A stretch of 64,000 nt of DNA from Ustulina deusta (Eukaryota; Ascomycota; Sordariomycetes; Xylariales; Xylariaceae), in the NCBI GenBank assembly GCA_023159155.1, contig JAJNNX010000040.1, positions 372,001-436,000 of the forward strand, written 5' to 3'. Positions 49,201-60,916 of this stretch are shown here, piece by piece. The first letter of the stretch is position 1, and each line of letters opens with the position of its first letter. The translations under genes were made by a program, and so were the position numbers. The notes below the pieces were generated by a model. The model did not search any database and was not told the DNA's origin. It worked only from the letters and a program-made list of their open reading frames with translations.

Positions 49201-52200
49201 TATTTTCAGAAGCGTGGTAGTTTCTCTCCCCGAAGCTGAAATAGCGAATGAGGCATTAGTTTGATCATTGAGGACAATTTCGATCCTTGCTCATCGTCGA
49301 CACTCGTGGTTCGCACTAGATCCGACGGAAGGACGCGTACTGTAGCAATGCGATTTGCGCAACAATGTCTAATACCTAGGTGCACTGATCAGTTTCGGCG
49401 TCGGCTTAAGACCCCTTCTAAGGGAATGATCAGCGGAACTTGAGTGCATGTTGGATCAAGGTGTGCATGTGTTGTTTCAATTTGCATTGTGAGCTTGATT
49501 GGTAGCCTAATGGTGATGCAGGACACAGGTAAGGTGAACCTGGCAAGCATGGCGGGTGCTGACTGACCAGCCATTGAATAATCGCCAACTTATGCAAGTT
49601 GACTGGGGGGGTACTATAAGTAGTAGGTATGGAATAGGAAATGAAGCGAATTCAACGGCTACGCCGTTTGTCTCCCACGTGGTATGGCTTCGCTATGTAC
49701 TACACGTAGTAGCTTTCACGTTTGTAACGTAATTGTGGCATGTTCCTGGCAGTCTTAATCTGGTCACCCCTGGATCTGCGTACGGGCTCCCCAGGTAGTG
49801 TGCACACTCGGACTACCTAGTATTTGACCGTTGTTCACCGTCATCTGGCGAAGTCCGCGGATTATAGTAAAAGGCAAGGGAAAGCAGGGAGGTAGTGTAG
49901 AGAAAAACGGGGAGAGAATAATGGCCGGGGGGAGGGGAGGGTTGTTTTTGGTATGGGTTCTGGCGGTGTGCTGCTCCGCATTGAATGAATGATCGTCTCG
50001 GCGCATGTTGGATGTAGGCACGCCTGTGTATGCATGCATCCTGCACGCTTTCGATATCTATATGTAGGCTACAACTAACAGCGACTTATTCCAGGTACAC
50101 GAGAGCGGAATGCTAGCTTGGCTTCTTCTGCTGTAATGCCAGGTTGATGAGGGTGCCAAAAGAGGGCGTGGCTTGACCCTGGTTCATCCGCTCTTGTCGG
50201 CAATCGGCTGTAGATGGCGGCAGATCGTGAGACGTTTGGGGGGGGGGGCAGCCTCTTAGAGCCGCGGCTGGAGGAGACGTTGTTATAAAGTAGCAGGTTC
50301 GAGATTCGTAAGAGCATTCACTTTACGCTAGTATCTAGTCTAGGCTACGGCATATTAACTAACGCGTTATTTATCATGACCCCCCTAAAATTGATTGACC
50401 TTACATACCTAGTATAGTGTAGATACGTAGTATTCTCTCCTAGCAACCCAAACGTACCGAAGATTACCCAGCTTCTCAATTGAGACGCAGCCTCTCGATT
50501 CCAAGATACTTGGGACAAGAACGCATATGCTTTGTTATTCTCTCGCGTCGATAATACCTCTCACTCCGCTTCGTTCGACTTAGGCAGCGGGGAGGAATGC
50601 ACAATATCGACACTATTGCCTGTAACGAAGGTAGTATCTACTACTGTGATCAATCAACGCACATACAACTCGTAGACCTACGTATTCTCTGCCAAGACAG
50701 ACCTAATATCAATCATGTCGATTTAAGGTTTTCATCAAAGGTAAGCCATGAGTCCACAGGAAGCAGCGGACAGCGGGCCTTTCCGACTAGCGGTACGCCA
50801 CTCATGACCTCGGAAGGGCGGAATGCTATCACGTTATACTAATTACTACCTAGGTTACTCGTATTCAACGGCCCATTGGCAAATGCTTTAAAGGGAAAAG
50901 ACGATCTATCAGATGAAAACGTGGCAGCTTCTCCACGTTTCCTTAGACAAGCTGATCAACTGACAAGAGGAAGGCCTCTCTACCTCGCTGACAACATGAT
51001 GACCAGATCTTTGACACCGCCTGTTTCTCGATTAGCTACCCCCAACTCGCCAATGCCAGTCGTGCACCAACTACATGCAAGCTACGCAGCTCAGGCGATC
51101 TTGTGCATGAGGGCGCGTAGATAATTAGTAAGGTGAGGAGGGGGTCTCACGCGCAATGCGAAGAAGAACCGAATGCAAGAGCATCCAACTATCGGTGAGA
51201 GCCTAGGCCTCTAGTTGGCCGCGCCCGAGCCTATGGGCATGATGCTTTGGGTATTTTGTTGCGATATGACGGTCATGTCTGCATTCGTTGAAGGTGCAGG
51301 AGGCGAGCTCTCATGCGACACATGCTTATTATCATCAAACCCCCTGAAACTGTGACGTAGTGTAAGAATTCATGTTCAAGGCCGCCTCCATGCCATAGCA
51401 ACAGTGCCAAGTTTCTTCCGAGAATACCTTTGAATCTGAGCTTGGCTGCTGAATAAAGCCTTCGCGGACTTTTGAGCATCCGGGGGTGAAATGATACTAA
51501 CGAACGCGATTCGACTAACAAGCTTGCGGGGCATGCAGTAGGCGAATCTGTCGTGCGTCTGCCAATGCGACAATCGAAGGCCGCCATAACCCCCATTGGC
51601 CATTCACGATAACCAGGAAGAGCACGGCGGTTAGCCAACTAGGTAGGTAACTCGCTCGCTGTTACTTATGGAGCATGCTGCAATGGAACGTACTTTGCAG
51701 GTGGCCAGCCAGTGATCCGAGCCTCGTTCCCTTCCCATGACAGTAATGGACAGGAGAGGTCGCCAGTAGCTTTTTCTTTTGTGGACTGAACATGCCGTTT
51801 AGGGTCATACCGCCAAGATAAGGCGAAAAGGAAGGCCATTCGCAGCTACACCACATCATAATGGCGCCGAGAACCCACCGTACGGTCTTAGTCGACGATG
51901 AGTGATCAGGCCATAACGGCCTCGACGCGGTTCGAACAAGGCTAATTAGGTGCGTTAGTGTAGTCGACAGACGATGGTTGCGCGAATTGACAACGGCGAA
52001 CAAGCAACAGACATGCCGCAGAGTTACGGCTCTTTGCACGACGCAACATTCTTGTCGTGGTGGTGGTTACGGAGACTCCCTAGCGAAACATGGCCAAAAC
52101 GGGAAATAACAGCGAAGTTTGTCAGTGCAGCCAGCAGTGGCGTAATTCTAGATCCAACTGTTCCTGGAGTAAAGATGCAAAACTGATTCAGCGAGGGCAT

Positions 52201-54517
52201 AATGTGTTGTCAGAACTTGAGTGATTTGTGCACTGCCTACCTATGATAGGATAATATCTCTGCTAGAGGTGCAATGCCAATCCAACTAACTTAGGCCCGT
52301 TAACACGCTCGCGCGTGTTGAGTGGTCGGGAGTCTAACGCTAAAATAACTACCGAAGTATGATGTGCTGCCACTAAGAGAGCATTACAATTTGCCGGCGG
52401 CAACATACATCTTGTACACTACACTCTCATCGAAGCCAATCCGAAGCTTAAAAGCCTCGTCTTCAAATACCTACATGCATCCGTGAAATGAGCTACCTAA
52501 CTACCTACCCTTAGCTACCTTAGTAGCCCTAGTTAGTGCGCCGGTCTGCACTTACGTATGCCAATTACAGTAAGTATGTACAGTAGTCGGACTTCGACAC
52601 CGGCATCTGGAACACCTATCGACCCCATGCGAGGTATGCTATTCAACCAACTTGGGTATACTGTAAAAGGAAAGATACGATGCCTGAAACATCCAGGTCA
52701 CAACAAAACCAGCAAGATGATTACCACTACATACAGTGCATGGAATACCCAGTTGCCACCAACTACACGTGTCTGCTGTACTGCGTATATACTCTATACA
52801 TTGACGATGTTGTGCAGCGTGAAATCGCTATCCGGTGCAAGGATTTCTGCAGGACTTTTGCGCAAACAGCGTGGAGAGGTTATCTGTCATCTCTGTGGAG
52901 AATGCATTTCCATCTTGCCTCATGGAGTGATACAGGTACTCTACTGCATCAACTATATGTAAAGCATAGCAGTACTATTATCATTCGCGCTCATCCCGTC
53001 TGTGTTAAGGGGTGAGGTTTATCCTCCTAGACAAACAAACAGCAGTAAGTTGTTAATTGATATCACCTTTTTGGTGGTATGATAAGGTTCAATACTAGAT
53101 CGGGAAATACTACGTATGTACTTTGTAGATTGGTCGGCGATCAAACCGTCCAAAAAAAACGGTAATCCATGGGGTACTGTACTGTATCCAGGTAGGTACC
53201 TAACTAGGTACATGTAGTGTAATCAGCCAAGTCCAGCGGAGCCTTACAGGGGTTCCCCTTGTGGGAACAAGACTTGGAGTTCAGGTAAATCGCATATGGA
53301 TGATGCCCAACTGTACTGGACAGAAGGTTGTACAAGTGGATACACTAGGTATAATAAGACACAATGTAGACTATCGCGAAGTACGCTTTCCCTTTTTGCG
53401 GCAGTCTAAAATTCTCGGCCCGCATGCTTACCGGGATAATACTTGGTGTAGTGTACACGGGAATTTCCAGGAGGAGGTTGTGTACCTAATGCTATATAGC
53501 GGTCGACGGGATGGAGATATACTTACTACTCAGGTAGATGGAGTACTTGGGGTTGGGGTTTTTGCTCTCACCTCTTCTTCTCCTCTCCCTCTGCCTCGTC
53601 TGGCACACCACTGCACTAGGTACACTAAATACACTACAGTACAACGACCTACCTAGTGTAGTGCGCTGGAAGCCCGCTCTGGGCATTCGCTCTGGACATT
53701 CACCAGCCAGCCAATCCCCGACCCGCCCCAATCCTCCCCCCTGTCTTTTATTTTACCCCCTGTCCACTCCGCTGCCCAGTCCGCCGCGGTCTTGGTCAGT
53801 TGTAGTGACTCCTACTCCTACCTAGGTAGGTACAAGATAATTAGGTACATATGCAGGTAGTACACTCTTCAGCTACAGTGCCTACACTACACCACCTACC
53901 TCGTACCGTACCCTATCATCCTTTATCCATCAACCATCATCCATCATCCACTTAACCAAGCTGTCAATACCTCCAGTTGCGGTTCACCTCATTTCAATTG
54001 TTGTCGCGAGCACATTGTCCTATGTCAATCACGCTCACTCTCTCCCCCCATTCCCAACTGCCTCTCCTCCTCTCTCTCCTTCCCTACCTGCGTGTAACTG
54101 CTCTGTGGCCATTGGTTGCTTCTTTTGCTCTTCGCCTTCACGTCTCCCGCATTTCACTCATCAGTGAATGGCTCAGGACTTATGGTAGCTTAGCTGCTGT
54201 GCATTCCACTTCCTTCTCATCGACCGCAACAACCTCGAATTCGAATTCACGCAGCCACCGGGAGAAGGCTATGCCCATGAATTTCTAATGGGGAAAGGTC
54301 GGCGCATCATCGAATAAGTACTCTCGACGCTTGCTCCTCTCCCGCCTGCCACTCGGACCGTCCAGATGCGACTCTCTTATAACCTTCGATATACCACCTC
54401 CCTATTTTGAACATATTTGCCGCCCCTCGAACCCTCGCTAGCAGATGCCAGCATAGTATTTCTTACCGTCGGTCTTGAATTCTTCCAATTCAACGAAAAA
54501 CCACTCCCTCCGGATCA
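46277..54517. other. Gene-poor stretch of 8.2 kb
   Basis: I find no protein-coding gene, tRNA or rRNA here. The longest open frame is about 135 codons, and none shows a recognisable family or consistent codon bias. Content is mainly simple repeats (GATGCC, GAGAGA), TACCTAGGTA-like words (48490-48520, 52490-52540, 53190-53210, 53815-53900) and short palindromes (49650-49700, 52302-52319). The last 600 bp are pyrimidine-rich and look like the promoter and leader of the gene at 54518. Decayed transposon sequence or non-coding transcription is possible but not shown. Confidence 0.5.
47250..47274. repeat. GATGCC hexanucleotide repeat
   Basis: Four tandem GATGCC units in non-coding DNA, next to AGCTAGCCAGCCAG words. 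Confidence 0.8.
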
Positions 54518-55903
54518 ATGGATGCCTCGGTTAAAATGGCGGCCGATCCTTTGAACAGCGTCATATCGAACGTGCCAGATTGGCTAAAGCGCTTGGAAGA
54601 ACTGAATAGTCAAATAGAACAACGCCAGCTGGATCTAGCCAAGTTTTCTGGGGCGCAGCCGCCATCATCATCTGCTCGATCCATCCGCAATCGCGGGTCA
54701 ACAGAATCTCTAAAGCCACAAGACGAGGGGGCGGCTCTGCCAACTCCAGACCCAGATCCGACAACAGATCAAATGCCGAAACCCATAGTCACCGCGATTC
54801 CTCCTCAGACCCCGAATGGACATGCCCGCCCCAACGGTTCGCAACCACCATCGACGCCTGCTAGCGACCCGTGGACCGGTTCCTCACTTATGCGACACAC
54901 CAACGAACTTGTAGCCACTGCCCAAAGACGCGCCCGTGCAACAGTTCGCAAACGGCAAAAGACGGACTCGATGATAAGTGGTGAAGGTGCAACACCCAAA
55001 TATAGGTCACGAAGGATGGTAATGGTCTATTACGACAGCTATGTACAATCCTTTTTCGAAGAACTCGTCAAATTTGTTTCTGCCCAGCGAAATCTTATGC
55101 GCAAAGCCAAGATGGCCGCCAAGGTCGCTCACATCAGACGACTTGCCGAGCTCGAGATGCCCGAAGATGATGAGGACGATGAAGGCGGCGAATTAAGACC
55201 TGGAAATGGGTTGATTGCTGCCGGTCCCGTTGTGCCTGCTTTCAACCGTAAGCCAAGTGGTCCTGAAGATATGAGACTACAATATCTCAGCACCCGCTCA
55301 TATGGCGGTGCTTTAAGGAGCCCAGCTTTGGGTTTAATGCCTGGGAGAGGCATGAGAACTAGTGCTTTGAATGGCGGACTTGGAGCTTTCAATGAGAAGG
55401 GTGACATCTGGGATGAACTAGACAAAGGGCTTGAGTATGTGCAGGGGTTATGCGAGCGTGCTGCACACCAGTTCCTTCGAGACGGCGACTGCAACGAAGA
55501 GATTGAGAAGATCAAGAGCCGCTTGGTGAAGGTTAAGGAGTTGGCCATCAATGAGAAAGAGCGCACATCGGCTGAGGAAACCAAGAACGAAATTCAGACC
55601 GAACTTAAGCATGATGGGGTACTTGAACCTGATCATAATTTGATACCTGAACCCATGAATGGGGTGCCTGAACAGAAAGCTGAGTTTGAGCCTGAAGTCA
55701 CCAGAGACGCAGCACCCGAGACGGAACCCTTCAGGCCTCGGACGTTCCGTCCGTCCACTATGCGGAGGGATATCGGTGCGTCAAGTCCCAGCAAATTTCC
55801 CGCTCGAGAGGGTCTATTAGAGATCGACGAGGGAATCGACGTAGACATGGACGATTTCAAACCAGTCTACAGATCGACAAGACTGATGAGACGCCCTGTT
55901 TAG
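54518..55903 (+). CDS. Conserved ascomycete protein of unknown function, intronless
   Basis: A 461-aa product without introns. Residues 15-45 (DWLKRLEELNSQIEQRQLDLAKF) form a short coiled coil. A Pro/Ser-rich linker follows to about 115. The central conserved block at about 120-210 includes LMRHTNELVATAQRRARATVRKR, then YRSRRMVMVYYDSYVQSFFEELVKFV and NLMRKAKMAAKVAHIRRLAELEM, and ends in an acidic run. A second helical block lies at about 300-350 (WDELDKGLEYVQGLCERAAHQFL, then a Lys/Glu-rich helix). The C terminus is disordered with repeated EP motifs. No signal peptide, membrane segment or catalytic motif is present. The strong central block suggests a protein-interaction module; I recognise no named family. 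The 5' leader is pyrimidine-rich and intron-free. Confidence 0.85.
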   Translation: MDASVKMAADPLNSVISNVPDWLKRLEELNSQIEQRQLDLAKFSGAQPPSSSARSIRNRGSTESLKPQDEGAALPTPDPDPTTDQMPKPIVTAIPPQTPNGHARPNGSQPPSTPASDPWTGSSLMRHTNELVATAQRRARATVRKRQKTDSMISGEGATPKYRSRRMVMVYYDSYVQSFFEELVKFVSAQRNLMRKAKMAAKVAHIRRLAELEMPEDDEDDEGGELRPGNGLIAAGPVVPAFNRKPSGPEDMRLQYLSTRSYGGALRSPALGLMPGRGMRTSALNGGLGAFNEKGDIWDELDKGLEYVQGLCERAAHQFLRDGDCNEEIEKIKSRLVKVKELAINEKERTSAEETKNEIQTELKHDGVLEPDHNLIPEPMNGVPEQKAEFEPEVTRDAAPETEPFRPRTFRPSTMRRDIGASSPSKFPAREGLLEIDEGIDVDMDDFKPVYRSTRLMRRPV

Positions 55904-56966
55904 GAGACCAATGACGGCCTTGAGATTACCTCAATTCGGCACATATTACACATGAAACAACACTCTGCACATATCATTATTTTTTGTTGTTTATCGAACC
56001 ACATCGAAACGGAGTTCTATCTCAAATTTGATGTGCAATTATATTATCCTCTATTCGAATGTGGAAGAAAGAATACAATGAGGCATAATACCACCGCCAG
56101 CTAATTGCATACTAACTGTAAGATTGTTGGACGATTCAATTTCGGATAGTTGAACCTGGAAAAGTACTTTGGCATATTTTGCATTAGCTTGGTGCGGTGG
56201 TCAGGCCTAGTGGTGACTAGGAATTCCACGGCGGACATCACGGTGGACAGTTGCATATTATCAAGGCGTTGGGAGGGGATATTCATACTCATGACATGAC
56301 GGAGTAAAGAGCCGTCCACAGGCGGAATACCATATCTATTTACACGTTCGCCTCACTAGCTTCGCATATCAGTCAGTCATGGTCTTATACGATCTAGTCT
56401 GATAACCACGTCGAATTTAGGGCCAAGTGTCACGGTCTCACATCAGGGTACAAGGGAGGGATTGTACAAAATGTCCCAACTACCAGGCGACAGTCGAGAA
56501 ATAACCGCCTGCACGTGTTGTTTAGGTGGGTAGGATATACCAATAAAGTAACTTCATGATCTCATTTTCAGAACGTTGTATTTATTTCTCACCTTCCCAG
56601 TCAGTATGTATAAAAACGAAAAGACCCTCTGTGATGCAATGGTCGTTACTGAGCACGACCCACTAGACTACGGTAGTATGTATGAGATGAGATTCGGTAG
56701 TTTTCTCTCTCTTATTCTTAAATATTTGCCAGGCCTTTAAAGGGCCTCAAGACCGTTGTCTCCCAACGGGGCACATCAAACAAATAAGTCCACACTCGAA
56801 CAATCCGATCCATTACCTTCAGTCTCTCCTAGTTTTCCCGCAGTGCGCTTGGGGGGGGGGGTTCTGTTCTGTTTTCTCCAGTTTCCCCAGACGTGGTTAG
56901 TTACGTTCGCTAGATTTATTTTATTTCTATTTTTTTCTTATTTTTTTATCCAGCCGAGCCGGTAGG

Positions 56967-56995
56967 GATGGATGGATGGATGGATGGATGGATGG
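56967..56995. repeat. ATGG microsatellite
   Basis: About seven tandem GATG/ATGG units. Confidence 0.9.
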
Positions 56996-57089
56996 TGAGG
57001 GTGCTGATAAGTATCTAAACGAGGTCCAAAAAAAAAAAACCGAAGCCAAGCCAAGCAAGCAATCGGCTCTTCCGCATTAATCAAGTTTG

Positions 57090-57122
57090 GAGAAGAAGAA
57101 GAAGAAGAAGAAGAAGAAGAGA
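57090..57122. repeat. GAA microsatellite
   Basis: About ten tandem GAA units in intergenic DNA. Confidence 0.9.
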
Positions 57123-57291
57123 GCTAGTCTAGTAGTATCCATCCATAGCACACAGATGGGCATATACATAACATGTATCTAGTGGCGTGCCTAGCGATAT
57201 GGGGTCGCGGCAGGACGTGGCGCGTAGCGTAGCGTAGGCTAGGTATTATCCGGATCGGCTCGGCTTTCGTGTCTGCTCGAGTTATTCCGGA

Positions 57292-57320
57292 CTGGCTGGC
57301 TGGCTGGCTGGCTGGCTGGT
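57292..57320. repeat. GGCT microsatellite
   Basis: About seven tandem CTGG/GGCT units. Confidence 0.9.
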
Positions 57321-57819
57321 TATCTAACCTGGCATAATTTTTCTTTTTTCCCCCCTAAACGCGAACCCGAGAGCGCGTCTCGGTTGCGATAGGCGAGATA
57401 TCCCGACGTTCGCTTGCCCGCGTCCCGCGGGTAGTCCGGCGTTTATATAGTATATACTGTGGTGATTACGCGGCATCCGAGACCGGCAATTTATTGGAGG
57501 AATCTATGGCGTGTATTTAGGTTGACAGATTAGTTTTTTCTCTGTCCTAGGTATGTATCGGCTGTCTCTTCATCCCGGTTGTTCTCCTCGTCGTCGTCCG
57601 TACAGCGCTTATCATGTGGTGCTACATAACTCGTCGACGGGATGCTACAAATGACGGGGACATCGATGGACAGGCTCTCTCTCCCCGGCTTTGCTAGAAA
57701 AAAAAGGGGGGAGGCGTACAACGCAGAATGGTAGCTTGACAAGTGATAGTTGTACATGGACTTCCCCCCCCTTCTACTAGGAAGCAATTACGAGTAGATA
57801 GATAATCGAGCACACTCTT

Positions 57820-60461
57820 TCAGAGGTACTCACTCAAAACCGAGACTCTCGTCCGGGCCGCTTCGGAGCCATACTCCCCGTTACTCATTATCTTCATGAT
57901 TTGGATCATGCGTGCTGTAGTTCAATCAAGTCGTATTAGCCACCATGGGTCTGCGCTGTAAATAAGAGACTGCACTTGCCGATATCCGCTTTGGCCTTCG
58001 CGAAGAGCGGGTCTCGCGTCACCAGGTCGGCCGTAGAGGGATCCCGCGCCGCCTCCCGCAGCACATCGCCTATGCACAGGGCCTCGAGGAATGCCCGGTG
58101 GTTGAAGACCCACCACACCCTCGCCTCGGTGTCGAAGAGCGTGAAGAGGACGAAAAAGGTGGTGATGGCCTCGTGGGCCGCCTCGAGGGTGCCGCGGATG
58201 TTGACGGGTACATCGGCACTCTCGGAGGCGTGCACGAGCATGAGGTTGTGGTAGTAGTTGGAGCTGAGGAAAAGTGTCTGCCGCACAACGCGCTTGTTGT
58301 TGTTGGCGAGCTGGGCGATGGTGTCTGGGTCCCAGGAGCGGAAAATGTCGGGGAACGAACGGTATACGGAGCGGAAGTCGGCCACGAGCTTGGACTTTTG
58401 CCGCTGAGTCGAGCAGATCGGCAGGTCGAGCGACCGTGGGCTACATATCGTCTCCTGCACCAGGTTCGCTAGCATCCATGAGCCTTTGATGTATGCTGTG
58501 TCGATCGGGTCCGAATGGGCGAGGGCGCCCGACTGCTCGGTGAAATCGTCTATCCTCACGTCGGTATGTGTTGCGCTTGGGGGTAGAGAGAGTAGCACAG
58601 TCAGGAAGGTATCTTGGAGTAGGACTGCCTGCCAAAGCTTCCGCCGTTGCTGCTTCTCGAATGATGAAGCATTAGGTGTTACTATCAAACAGTTAGTTCT
58701 CCCGCAACTTTAATAGCTAGCTATTTATCCAGGAGGCTTTTATGCATACCAATATTGGGGTCCCTGTGTAAGCCCATGGCGTAAGCTTGGCGCATGAGTA
58801 TGCCTGCGTAGGCCCAGCCATCTGATACATGACTATCGTTGATTAGGAAGTAACAGAGCAATACCATGGCCTGAACTGAGTGTATAGAGGCAGTACTGAG
58901 ATAGGAGCTTATCCGTAGCGCCTGGTTGGCAGCCGAGGCGTAGAACTCGGCCGTCTGTTTTCGATCCTGGGGGTTTGTGGTGGAGACGAACTGCGTCCCC
59001 AGCGCCAACATGACGAAAAGCAGCGACACGAAGGAGGCCTCATTCTGGCCCGAGTCTTTCAATATCCAGAAGCGCTCGTACTCGGCGTAAAAGGTGTGGT
59101 TGTGTATCATGGGGTAGATGGGATCGATGCACTCGAAATACTGGCTCAACAGTATATCAGCCTGTAGCTTCTCGGGAAGGACCCCGATCACCTCAGGGAG
59201 GCCACCTTCGCACGTCCAGTAGTTGGCAAAGGGGTGCTCTGAGCCTATCCCGAAAACGTTGAAAGCGGTTGGGTGCGAAAAAGGAATATTTGAGAGCAGG
59301 CCAGCGGACGAAGCAACAGACCCACGCGTCGCCATGCTCCCGGAGAGAATACCTCGGTCTGCTATATTTGGCGCCGCAGTTTTTATCCCGCTTGCTGACA
59401 GCCTCTTCTTAGGCGGCTTTGTCATCCTCCGGCCGTTGGTAGCAGATCGTGTTGTCTCCCTTTTCGAGTCGAGGTCAGATCAGATTCGACCACATCAGAG
59501 ACGGAAATATAATCTCGGCGGGGAGATAGAGAGGTCACTCACTCCAGGAGATTTGCGACATGCGCATAGCGGCATTCTGTCTGCCGTTTTATGCCTGGCC
59601 ACATGAACTGTCAGCGACTGTTCGATTGAAAGCACCGATGCGCAGGGGACTTAGAGACTTACATGCCAAGCAATGTGGTCTACCTCTATCACACTAGAAC
59701 CCAGCTGACCGTTAACATCTCTTTTTTTCGAGCATCAATTAGGCCAATCAGGGCCATCGGGAATGAGGCCAAAGGAGCATGTCACAAAGCAGGCGATGCC
59801 GTCCAGCCAGTACCATTGTATCACGAACGACACATCCCACCATCCAAGGCCCACACGTGCGCGCTCATAGACCTTTCGAAGGACGAAAGCCTTCGCGAGC
59901 TATTGGTGCTTGCATCAGTACCACGTCGTACTGACGCAATACGCGCCCCACCAGTAGCCAGGAAGAACTATGTGCAGTAGATTGCTTAAAGCCCAACATA
60001 GGTAGAATGCAATTGTGTGGCGCAGACCGTTTAGGCAGTTCAGCTGGGCGGTAGGGGTAAAAGGAGAAAATAAAATAAACCCCAAAAAATAAAAAAACAA
60101 GAGGAGAACAATGACAAAGAGAGGAAAGGGAGAAGGGAAAATAAATATATGGAGAAGTACTTACCTTTGTCTTGCGCTCGACACATTCATGACATGAAAG
60201 CGTCGGCTTATTGCGCTTCTGCTTCTTTTTCAGGGGTTCAGGCAATAATGGACCGGCGGCAGCGCTACTACCGGTGCTAGCGCCATCGTCCGGCTCCGAC
60301 TTTGCCAAGTAAAACGGCTGATGACCTGAGTCGGGCGAGGCGTAAATGGAATTGGTGGAATCGGGACTTAGCACGGCTGGAGGCGAATGGATCGACGAAG
60401 GTCCGATGGCGCCTTGGCCGCTGCTGTACGACAACGGCGGCGGGAATTGGGAGCTCGACAT
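57820..60461 (-). CDS. Zn2Cys6 transcription factor with fungal-specific domain
   Basis: A 628-aa nuclear regulator with exons, in coding order, 60461-60165, 59693-59663, 59594-59543, 59459-58750, 58681-57980 and 57914-57820. The binuclear zinc cluster is split over the first three exons: CHECVERKTK, CDRGRPHCLA from a 31-nt microexon, then CIKRQTECRYAH, giving C-x2-C-x6-C-x6-C-x2-C-x6-C. A basic stretch KKKQKRNK precedes it. The fungal-specific domain follows (LLSQYFECIDPIYPMIHNHTF, GWAYAGILMRQAYAMGLHRDP, RRKLWQAVLLQDTFL). The final intron (57915-57979) appears to be GC-AG (CG|GCAAGT) and gives the tail IARMIQIMKIMS...VSVLSEYL. The frame is open upstream of the chosen ATG (QLHYTIDDPRQTDP) to an acceptor near 60510, so an upstream intron exists; with no ATG in the adjoining exon it is probably a 5' UTR intron. 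The target pathway is unknown, and neighbours give no clue. Confidence 0.85.
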
Positions 60462-60893
60462 GCGAGGATCTGTCTGCCGTGGGTCGTCGATCGTGTAGTG
60501 TAGCTGGACAAAAACCGGGGGAGGGGGGGGGACAATAAGGCTGAGGCGGGTATTGTTGGGAACAATCCTGGATGCTCACCAGCCTACACTGGCTAGTCGA
60601 GCGGTGCCGAGAGAAGAGGCGCGAAGGTCAGGTCAGGCAGGGCTTGGCCGGGCCGGGAATAACGGGCAAGCGGTTGCGCGATGCTGGACCCTTATACGAA
60701 TCGGGCGCGCGAAGGATGGAGATGGATGGGTATAAAGGCCGTCGGGGAGCGGAAGAGGGGAAGAGCCAAGGCGGCCGTCGCGTTTGGGGGAAAAATGGAG
60801 ATGCAGTAGATATAAACAACTAGGTAAGCGGCGCTCGATACTACCAACCCTCCTATTTAAGTGATTTAAGTGGTGTTCCGGATCCAGGCCAGC

Positions 60894-60916
60894 GCTCTCG
60901 CTCTCGCTCTCGCTCT
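60894..60916. repeat. GCTCTC hexanucleotide repeat
   Basis: Nearly four tandem CTCTCG units upstream of the regulator gene. Confidence 0.8.

Larger units (their letters stand above)
55904..57819. other. Intergenic 1.9 kb rich in microsatellites
   Basis: No gene is supported, although an acidic-tailed open frame at 57530-57787 on the minus strand lies directly downstream of the regulator's stop codon. Three different microsatellites (ATGG, GAA, GGCT) fall between 56967 and 57320, plus a G run near 56852. Confidence 0.5.

Noticed and set aside
57530..57787. Acidic-tailed minus-strand frame just downstream of the regulator
   Set aside because: A GTGAGT donor near the regulator's stop could in principle splice toward it, but no acceptor gives a continuous frame; kept as non-coding.
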